Assembly: GCA_902777325.1 (NCBI GenBank)
Contig: CACYTH010000004.1
Span: 124,001-188,000 of the forward strand
From: an uncultured Coriobacteriaceae bacterium
GTDB lineage: Bacteria; Actinomycetota; Coriobacteriia; Coriobacteriales; Atopobiaceae
Direction: 5' to 3'
Length of the DNA stretch: 64,000 bases
A program made the translations under genes and the position numbers. Shown piece by piece: positions 58,089 to 64,000 of this stretch (within the stretch, counting starts at the first letter, position 1; each line of letters starts with the position of its first letter). The notes below the pieces were generated by a model, which ran no database searches, had not been told where the DNA came from, and worked only from the letters and a program-made list of their open reading frames with translations.

Positions 58089-59444
58089 ATGGACGAGAAG
58101 ACCTGCATTACCCCCACCGACCTGGCCGATGCGCGCGAGGCATTTGCCGAGAGCCCGCTCTGCTCGGTGGCCAAGAACGCCGTGAGCTCCGTGGGCATCC
58201 GCGCCGCCGCGCGCGTGCCGGAGGCCGTGGCCGCAAACTCGCTGGACTTCGACCTCGAGGTCAGCCAGGGCAAGCGCACCGACCAGATGCGCTCCGGCCG
58301 CTGCTGGATGTTTGCGAGCCTCAACACCATGCGCTACCGCATCATCAAGAAGTACAACCTCAAGACCTTCGAGCTCTCGCAGTCCTATCCCCTCTTCTTT
58401 GACAAGCTCGAGAAGAGCAACTGGTTTCTGGGCAACATCCTCGACACGCTCGACGAGCCGCTCGACGGCCGCCTGGTGAGCTACCTGCTGAGCGACCCCA
58501 TCAGCGACGGCGGGCAGTGGGACATGTTCCGCAGCCTGGTCAAGAAGTACGGCGTGGTGCCCAAGGAGGCCATGCCCGAGACCGCAAACTCCAAGAACAC
58601 CCGCGAGATGGACAAGTACCTCACGCGCTACCTGCGCGGATGCGCGCGTCGCCTGCGCGAGTCGCACGAGGCCGGCGTTGGCGCCGACGACCTAGCCTCC
58701 ATGCGCAAGACCATGCTGGAGGAGGTCTGGAGCCTGCTGGCCACCTGCCTGGGCATGCCGCCCGAGCGCTTTGAGGTGCGCCTGCGCGACAAGGACGACA
58801 AGGTCGTGCTCTCGGGAAGCTTCACCCCGCAGGAGTTCTTTGCCGAGACCGTGGGCATGGACCTCGACGCGTACGTCTCGCTGATCAGCGCCCCGACTGC
58901 CGACAAGCCCTTTGGCCGCTGCTTTACCGTCGACCGCCTGGGCAACGTGGAGGAGGACGGCACCGTTCGCTACCTCAACCTGGAGCCCGCCGAGCTCAAG
59001 CGCCTCGCCCTCGCGCAGCTGCGCGACGACCTGCCCGTCTGGTTTGGCTGCGACGTGGACCAGAGCTACCTGCACCAGGAGGGCATCATGGACACCGCCG
59101 CGCTCGACGTGGACGCGCTGTTCGGCTTCCCCATCGAGGGCTGCCTGGACAAGGCCCAGCGCCTGGACTACGGCGAGAGCCTCATGACCCACGCCATGGT
59201 CTTCGAGGGCGTGCGCCTGGACGCCGACGGCAATCCCGTGATCTGGAAGGTGGAGAACAGCTGGGGTTCCGAGCATGGGCGCGACGGCTTTGACACCCTC
59301 TCCGATCCGTGGTTCGACGAGTACGTCTACCAGGTTGTTGTCGACCGCAAGTACCTGAGCGACGAGCAGCAGGCCGCCCTCGACGCGGAGCCAATCGTGC
59401 TTGCGCCGTGGGATCCGATGGGCTCGCTCGCCCGCGTGAGGTAG
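58089..59444 (+). CDS. pepC: Aminopeptidase C (bleomycin hydrolase family, C1B)
   Basis: A 451-residue cytosolic thiol aminopeptidase. The catalytic triad is in place: Cys72 in GRCWMFA, His368 in THAMVFEG and Asn390 in ENSWGSEHG. The length and the C-terminal arm that enters the active site in the hexamer fit PepC. It releases N-terminal residues from peptides. TGGAGG precedes the ATG at 58089. Together with PepT it shows a peptide-degrading lifestyle. Tandem repeat B follows the stop. Confidence 0.95.
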   Translation: MDEKTCITPTDLADAREAFAESPLCSVAKNAVSSVGIRAAARVPEAVAANSLDFDLEVSQGKRTDQMRSGRCWMFASLNTMRYRIIKKYNLKTFELSQSYPLFFDKLEKSNWFLGNILDTLDEPLDGRLVSYLLSDPISDGGQWDMFRSLVKKYGVVPKEAMPETANSKNTREMDKYLTRYLRGCARRLRESHEAGVGADDLASMRKTMLEEVWSLLATCLGMPPERFEVRLRDKDDKVVLSGSFTPQEFFAETVGMDLDAYVSLISAPTADKPFGRCFTVDRLGNVEEDGTVRYLNLEPAELKRLALAQLRDDLPVWFGCDVDQSYLHQEGIMDTAALDVDALFGFPIEGCLDKAQRLDYGESLMTHAMVFEGVRLDADGNPVIWKVENSWGSEHGRDGFDTLSDPWFDEYVYQVVVDRKYLSDEQQAALDAEPIVLAPWDPMGSLARVR

Positions 59445-59461
59445 GCGCATCTGGGCGCGTA

Positions 59462-59627
59462 GACGGACGGGTCGCCACCGGTCCGCTCCGGGGGACGCAA
59501 CGGGGTCCGGTTCCGTCCCTGCCGACGGACGGGTCGCCACCGGTCCGCTCCGGGGGACGCGACGCAAAGGGGGCCGGTTCCGTCCCTGCCGACGGACGGG
59601 TCGCCATCGGTCCGCTCCCGTGGACGC
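59462..59627. repeat. Tandem array of dispersed repeat B (two and a half units)
   Basis: Units at 59462-59523 (62 bp), 59524-59590 (67 bp) and a truncated one at 59591-59627 all begin GACGGACGGGTCGCCA and share GGTCCGCTCC and TTCCGTCCCTGCC. They fill the gap between the converging pepC and yigZ-like genes, ending exactly at the yigZ stop. A related single copy is at 32963-33031. Confidence 0.92.
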
Positions 59628-60265
59628 TAAAACTCCGCGAAGGTCGGCTCGCCCACCAGACAGAGGTCCTCGCCCTGCGCGAGCTCGCGCATCGCGGCCA
59701 CAAAGCGCTGCTCGTCTCCCGAGAGAAACGCGCAGTTGAGCTGCACGTCCTCGGCAAAGACGGAGTCCTTGACCTTGCCGCCGCAGTCGCTGATCAGGCG
59801 CTCGACGCGCCCGTAGGCGCTGTAGGGGATCACGCAGGTCACGCTCGTCACCTGGGTCATGGTCACGAGCAGTCCCTCGGCCTTGGCGGCAGCGACGGCC
59901 TCCTGCGTGGCGGCGGTGTAGGCACGAACGAGCCCGCCCGGGCCCAGCAGCGTGCCGCCAAAGTAGCGCGTGACCACGCAGCACACGTCGGCCAGGCCCG
60001 CACCGTGCAGCACCTCCAGCGTCGGCATGCCGCTCGTGCGCTGGGGCTCCCCGTCGTCCGAACAGCGCTCGCGACCGTCGGCCAGCACCCATGCCGGCAC
60101 GTTGTGGCGCGCGTCGTGATGGCGGGCACGAACCTCGGCGATAAACGCATCGGCCTCCACCTCGGACGAGACATGCTTGAGCTGCGCGATGAAGCGGCTC
60201 CTGCGGTCGACGAACTCGCCCGTTGCCTCGACGCCAGCTGCCAGCGTCTGATATCCACCCTGCAT
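59627..60265 (-). CDS. yigZ: YigZ/IMPACT-family protein
   Basis: A 212-residue protein. RRSRFIAQLKHVSSEVEADAF, HNVPAWVL, CSDDGEPQRTSGMP and VTRYFGGTLLGPGGLVRAY are the UPF0029/IMPACT blocks, with a DUF1949-like C-terminal ferredoxin fold. The biochemical role is poorly defined (translation-linked in eukaryotes). ATG 60265 is set by AGGAG 7 nt away; ATG 60271 is too close. It is 10 bp after the EIIA gene, in one operon. Confidence 0.9.
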   Translation of the reverse strand: MQGGYQTLAAGVEATGEFVDRRSRFIAQLKHVSSEVEADAFIAEVRARHHDARHNVPAWVLADGRERCSDDGEPQRTSGMPTLEVLHGAGLADVCCVVTRYFGGTLLGPGGLVRAYTAATQEAVAAAKAEGLLVTMTQVTSVTCVIPYSAYGRVERLISDCGGKVKDSVFAEDVQLNCAFLSGDEQRFVAAMRELAQGEDLCLVGEPTFAEF

Positions 60266-60275
60266 TGCCATGCTC

Positions 60276-60833
60276 CTATCGCTCCACACGGGGCTTGCAA
60301 ACCATGAGCTTCTCCCCCGCCGCCACCTGCATGCCGTCATGCGCCAGCACGTCAGAGACCTCAAACTCGGCACTGTTGGTGAGCGCCATGATGACCACGT
60401 CGCTGTGGCCCGCTGCGGCAATCCGATCTAAGTCCATGGTGATGAGGGCATCGCCTGCACTCACACGCTCGCCTTGGCTCATGTAGCCAACAAACCCCTC
60501 GCCCAGCATGCTGACCGTATCCACACCCAAGTGTATGAGAACCTCCATCCCGTCATCGGAGCGCAGTCCAACGGCATGCAACGTACCGGAACTTACCGTG
60601 ATGGTTCCCGTGAGGGGGGCGTAGACGGTGGAGTCTTGAGGCTTGATGCCCACGACATGTCCCATCGCACCAGAGGCAAAGATGGGGTCCGGGATGTCCG
60701 CCATGGGCATCGTGGTGCCTGTGACCGGCGCATACACGATAAAGGGACGGGTGTCCAACGCAAGCGGGGCAGGCCGCTCGGGCGTCTCCGGAACGCCCTC
60801 TCCCTCGCCAAACAGAAGCTCCAGCAAACCCAC
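60276..60833 (-). CDS. PTS glucose-type enzyme IIA domain protein
   Basis: A 185-residue EIIA-Glc-like protein. VYAPVTGTTMPMADIPDPIFASGAMG, then VYAPLTGTI and VLIHLGVDTV (phosphorylated His), are the family hallmarks. It accepts phosphate from HPr and passes it to an EIIB, or signals sugar state like Crr. No EIIBC gene is adjacent, so it probably serves a distant transporter. The GTG at 60833 (GLLELLFGEG follows) has GAGAGGTGG at 4-5 nt; an upstream ATG at 60857 has none. Confidence 0.92.
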   Translation of the reverse strand: MGLLELLFGEGEGVPETPERPAPLALDTRPFIVYAPVTGTTMPMADIPDPIFASGAMGHVVGIKPQDSTVYAPLTGTITVSSGTLHAVGLRSDDGMEVLIHLGVDTVSMLGEGFVGYMSQGERVSAGDALITMDLDRIAAAGHSDVVIMALTNSAEFEVSDVLAHDGMQVAAGEKLMVCKPRVER

Positions 60834-61073
60834 GTGTCCACCTCTCGCATGATCCACAGCACCCTAAGCATGATACACGCGATGCGCCGTGCGGGAAACG
60901 AGACAAGAGTCAGTACCCCTATTGTCTTGAGCCACGGAGTTGCTTTATTGGCAATGAGCTGAATAGTTGCACATATGGATGTAAACATTGCACGCAACGG
61001 CCAACATAACGGCTCGTGCCGATGTTAATATCGCACTTAATGACAGTGTTATAGATTGTTTTAGGGGGTTCCC

Positions 61074-63719
61074 ATGCCCACGCCACTATCAGCGCGTCGT
61101 GTTTTGACTGCCCTTCTCTCCGCATCCCTCGTACTGGCAGGCACTCCCACCAGTGTCATCGCTGCAACTGGGATGGATACGCAAGCCAGTGAAAACAATG
61201 CCAGCCCCTCTGCGAACCGGCTCACAGAGCTTAACGCATCTGTCGCAGATGCTTTGGCGGCATATGAGAGCGCCATCGCCATACAAGATGAGAGATCCGA
61301 TCGCCAGGCAGCAGCACAGGACGCCTATGACGAGCTCAAACGAGCCTTTGACGCAAAGACGCAGGACGTCAAGGACAAGAAGGGCGCCTGGGACCAGGCG
61401 GAGGACGATGCGAGCGCCGCGCAAGCCAATCTCACCAAGGCTCAGTCGGCTCTTGACAAGAACGCTACCGACGTTGCCGCAGCGCAGGCTGAGGTCGCGC
61501 AAGCCGAGCAAGCCCTGACGGATGAGGCGGTTACGGCCGCGGAGCAACGCGTCTCAAATGCCGAACAAGCACTGTCAGCGGCCCAAGCGCGCGAGGCTAG
61601 CGCACAAGCCGACATTGACGCAGAGATCGACGATCCCAAGTCAAATGAGGGGCACCAGGAGTGGACGGCGCTGGGCCTGTTCACCTACATCCGAGACAAC
61701 TCGGCATCAGGCAGCGCAGCCTATTGGGATGCGCAGTGCGCCATCGACATCCTGACAAGCGGGGCCAACTCCACCGGTCACAGCTACAAGCAGTACGAAG
61801 GCCCGGCACCTGACGGCCCCAATGCGGCAACATATGCAGACATCAGCAAAAACGTGGACTGGGCAAACCGCAACGACACCGTGAGCCTCGACAACGTGGC
61901 AACCGCCCTCGACTTCATCGACGAGTACAACAGCTACCGTGCCCGCGAGAACAGCGAGGAGGGATACTCCCTCAACACCAACGTCGGACTCAACTGCCGC
62001 CTGATGGCCGTGTCAGAGGTGCAACTCGACGTCAGCTACGCAAATGTGGGCCATACACAGGCCTACCACGTGGGCGAAAACCTGAGCTGGGGCTACAGCG
62101 ATCCTTTTACTGGGTGGTATGACGAGGAGAAGGCAGAGTTCAAGAATGGCTCTACGAGCGGCGTGGGCCACTACATGAACATCGTCGATCAGCTTCCGCT
62201 GAACAGGGAGAACCCCACTGCCGCCACCGGATTTGCCGTGCATACGAAGGCTCCGCGCTATGGCGTCGCTCATGGCCAGGTGTTCCACACCACGAGCGGC
62301 TATGCGCAGTTCAACCCCTCCATTACCTACTCCACGGCACAGTTCCGTGCACAGTGGTTCGAGCCGTATTACCAGCAGCAGATTGCTGCCGGCATGAAGG
62401 GCACCCCCGAGGACGTCAAGGCGGCGCACAGAAGCGCGCTAGCAGCCGCGCAGGCAGATGTCGCCAGCGCCCAGGGCGAGCTCGACAACGCGCGGCAGGA
62501 GCTTTCGGACGCGCAGACCGCCTACGGCAACGCGCAGGCCACTCTCGCCGCAGCACAGGCAAAGCTCTCCCAGCTCCAGGGCCAAACCGCCTCGCTCACC
62601 TCCAAGCGTGACAGTGCCAGAGCGACATACAACAGCAAGCGTTCGGCTGCCAACGAGGCCAAGAGTGACTATGAGCAGGCGCGGGCCGAGCTTGACGCAA
62701 TGGGCCAGAACGGTGCCCTTGAGGCAACACAACAGGAGCTGGACGAGGCCAACAGCAGCCTCTCGTCCGCCAACCAGCAAGTCCAGATCGCGAAGACCGC
62801 ATATGACACGGCCGTCAGGGAACGTGACAACTTCACCAACTTAGCGTCCAGCCCCTCAGTCTCGTTCTCGAAGTTGCCAGACATCACATACAACGGCAAG
62901 GAGCACACCCCTGCCGTCACGGTTTCGGCGCAGCTCTGCGGTGACAGCTACACCAACCTTGAAGAAGGCGTCGACTACACCGTCACGTACACGAAGAACA
63001 AGAATGCCGGAACCGCTCAAGTCGTCGTCGAGGGGCTTGGCAACAAGGGCAGCGGGAGATGGTGGGGCAAGCGTGCTTTGACCTTCACGATCAAGCAAGC
63101 AGGCAATCCCATCACCGCTGCAGCAAAGAAGAGCTCGCTCTCTGTCACCTATAGCGCAACCACGGCCAAGAAGACCGCTGCCAACATCACGGTAAGCAAG
63201 GCACAGGGCACCGTCACCTATAAGAACGCTTCGTCCAATGCCACGGCCCAGAAGTTCGCCGTGGACAAGACGACAGGCGTCGTGACCGTGCCCAAGGGCA
63301 CCAAGGCTGGCACGTACACCGTGACCGTCAAGGTGACAGCCACCACCGCGGCGACCTCCAACTACAAGAGCGGATCCAAAAACGTCTCGTTCAAGATCGT
63401 TGTGAACAAGGCTGCCAACCCCATGAAGGTGGCAGTCGCGACCAAGACGGTCGCCTACAGCAAGGTAAAGGCGGGGGCACAGACGGTGGCGCCAATCACG
63501 GTCACCAAGGCCCAGGGGACCAAGGCGTTCGCCGTGACCAAGTGGACCACCGCCAAGGCCAAGAGCTACTTCACGGTGAGCAAGACGACGGGCAAGGTCA
63601 CGGCCAAGAAGGGCACGCCCAAGGGTACGTACAAGTTCCAGGTGAAGGTCACGGCCAAGGGCAACACTAACTACAAGTCCGCGAGCAAGACGGTAACGGT
63701 CACGATTGTCGTGAAGTAG
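61074..63719 (+). CDS. Secreted coiled-coil CAP/SCP-domain surface protein
   Basis: 881 residues. A signal peptide (VLTALLSASLVLAGTPTSVIAA) is followed by an Ala/Gln/Asp-rich coiled coil (~45-180), a CAP/SCP-like domain (~190-440: LDFIDEYNSYRARE, VGENLSWGYSD, VGHYMNIVD), a second long coiled coil (~445-590) and a C-terminal run of Ig-like and basic Lys/Thr-rich repeats (ITVTKAQGT, KSYFTVSKTTGKVTA). There is no LPXTG, so attachment may be by the basic repeats. Such CAP proteins are common on host-associated Coriobacteriia; an adhesive or wall-binding role is inferred. TTAGGGGG precedes the ATG. Confidence 0.88.
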   Translation: MPTPLSARRVLTALLSASLVLAGTPTSVIAATGMDTQASENNASPSANRLTELNASVADALAAYESAIAIQDERSDRQAAAQDAYDELKRAFDAKTQDVKDKKGAWDQAEDDASAAQANLTKAQSALDKNATDVAAAQAEVAQAEQALTDEAVTAAEQRVSNAEQALSAAQAREASAQADIDAEIDDPKSNEGHQEWTALGLFTYIRDNSASGSAAYWDAQCAIDILTSGANSTGHSYKQYEGPAPDGPNAATYADISKNVDWANRNDTVSLDNVATALDFIDEYNSYRARENSEEGYSLNTNVGLNCRLMAVSEVQLDVSYANVGHTQAYHVGENLSWGYSDPFTGWYDEEKAEFKNGSTSGVGHYMNIVDQLPLNRENPTAATGFAVHTKAPRYGVAHGQVFHTTSGYAQFNPSITYSTAQFRAQWFEPYYQQQIAAGMKGTPEDVKAAHRSALAAAQADVASAQGELDNARQELSDAQTAYGNAQATLAAAQAKLSQLQGQTASLTSKRDSARATYNSKRSAANEAKSDYEQARAELDAMGQNGALEATQQELDEANSSLSSANQQVQIAKTAYDTAVRERDNFTNLASSPSVSFSKLPDITYNGKEHTPAVTVSAQLCGDSYTNLEEGVDYTVTYTKNKNAGTAQVVVEGLGNKGSGRWWGKRALTFTIKQAGNPITAAAKKSSLSVTYSATTAKKTAANITVSKAQGTVTYKNASSNATAQKFAVDKTTGVVTVPKGTKAGTYTVTVKVTATTAATSNYKSGSKNVSFKIVVNKAANPMKVAVATKTVAYSKVKAGAQTVAPITVTKAQGTKAFAVTKWTTAKAKSYFTVSKTTGKVTAKKGTPKGTYKFQVKVTAKGNTNYKSASKTVTVTIVVK

Positions 63720-63751
63720 AGAAGCGATCGCGCATGCGCTGCCACATTCGG

Positions 63752-63787
63752 GTGGCGGACGGGCTGGGAGCCTGTCCGCCACTTTTT
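63752..63787 (+). terminator. Terminator of the CAP surface protein gene
   Basis: GTGGCGGAC pairs with GTCCGCCAC over a 13-nt loop, then five T. Confidence 0.92.
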
Positions 63788-63900
63788 CTCTCAATACCTG
63801 GTGACAAGGGAGTTGCCCTCGTTGTGAGGCAAAAGGAAGTTGCTCCCATTGTCTTGGATGTTTCCGTAACGAAAGACCCAGGATCGTGCAACTAATCCCG

Positions 63901-64000
63901 TTAGTGTGTCGCGCGGAGGTGCAGACGCCTCTCGATAACGGACTCCGGACCGTAAAAGCGCAGGTCGAACTCGCCCGCCGATGGCTTCTGCGAGGTGATG
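63901..64000 (-). CDS. C-terminal end of an unidentified gene
   Basis: The last ~32 residues of a minus-strand gene that enters from beyond the window, reading ...AGEFDLRFYGPESVIERR and ending RATH. Codon use is like the neighbours. Too little is present to assign a family. Its TAA lies in a sequence resembling one arm of palindromic repeat A. Confidence 0.5.
   Translation of the reverse strand, partial: ITSQKPSAGEFDLRFYGPESVIERRLHLRATH

Noticed and set aside
59462..59627. CRISPR-like array
   Set aside because: Units are 62-67 bp with no short repeat/unique spacer alternation and no cas genes nearby; it is a tandem intergenic repeat.
63901..63920. Fourth copy of palindromic repeat A
   Set aside because: Only about 12 bases of one arm match (TTAGTGTGTC with a C/T change) and the other arm is absent; too short to call.

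Overview
The window is G+C-rich DNA with densely packed genes on both strands. It reads as a chromosome segment of an anaerobic, sugar- and peptide-using member of the Coriobacteriia (Actinomycetota), most like Olsenella/Atopobiaceae. The grounds are the mix of EIIA-Glc, PepC, PepT, AzlCD, bacterial Elp3, SpoIIE/STAS partner switching, LPXTG-type surface proteins and a soluble Fe-S/flavin electron-bifurcating complex. The genus is inference. Most starts follow strong GGAGG-type ribosome sites; a few look leaderless or use GTG.

Layout. 1-10.7 kb: a partial ornithine cyclodeaminase-family gene facing a PucR regulator; a methyltransferase and Elp3 diverging from one palindromic -10 box; Hsp33; an amino-acid permease; an iron alcohol dehydrogenase with a cupin; and an S51 peptidase fused to a methyltransferase. 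10.8-20.5 kb: two large membrane SpoIIE phosphatases, a MATE exporter and a STAS anti-anti-sigma protein on the minus strand, a wall-anchored vWA protein, and an autoregulated HTH/membrane-protein pair with three operator copies. 20.6-38.5 kb: a hydrolase, a PaaK-type ligase with a LysR effector domain that lacks its HTH, IlvE, a surface subtilase, RtcB diverging from a WYL regulator, secreted GH32 and GH13 enzymes, an MBL-fold protein, DUF434, flavin reductase/HxlR, and AzlCD.

38.6-44.5 kb: two unknown small genes, then a segment bounded by a 49-bp direct repeat of the 3' half of tRNA-Glu. It holds pepT, a YfcC-type transporter and a tyrosine integrase and looks like an integrated element. 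44.6-50.4 kb: a VanY-type lipoprotein and a three-gene operon (NuoE-like, NuoF-like, and NuoG N-terminus fused to a GltD/NfnB-like flavoprotein) resembling Stn-type NADH/NADPH/ferredoxin transhydrogenase. 50.5-54.2 kb: a visibly lower-G+C insert with a NUDIX gene and a phospholipase-D/SF2-helicase/DUF3427 protein, a possible defence module. 54.2-64 kb: TfoX-like and DUF1294 proteins, a tRNA-Gln/tRNA-Glu pair, a 46-residue membrane protein in its own transcription unit, CCA-adding enzyme, PepC, YigZ, EIIA-Glc and a large coiled-coil CAP-domain surface protein.

The strongest lead for an undescribed system is the Elp3/methyltransferase pair at 2.2-4.8 kb. The methyltransferase has Trm9/ALKBH8-like C-terminal features, so the pair could be a bacterial version of the eukaryotic cm5U to mcm5U wobble-uridine pathway. 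Three families of intergenic palindromic repeats are also present. One 35-bp family supplies the stop codons of two converging genes.
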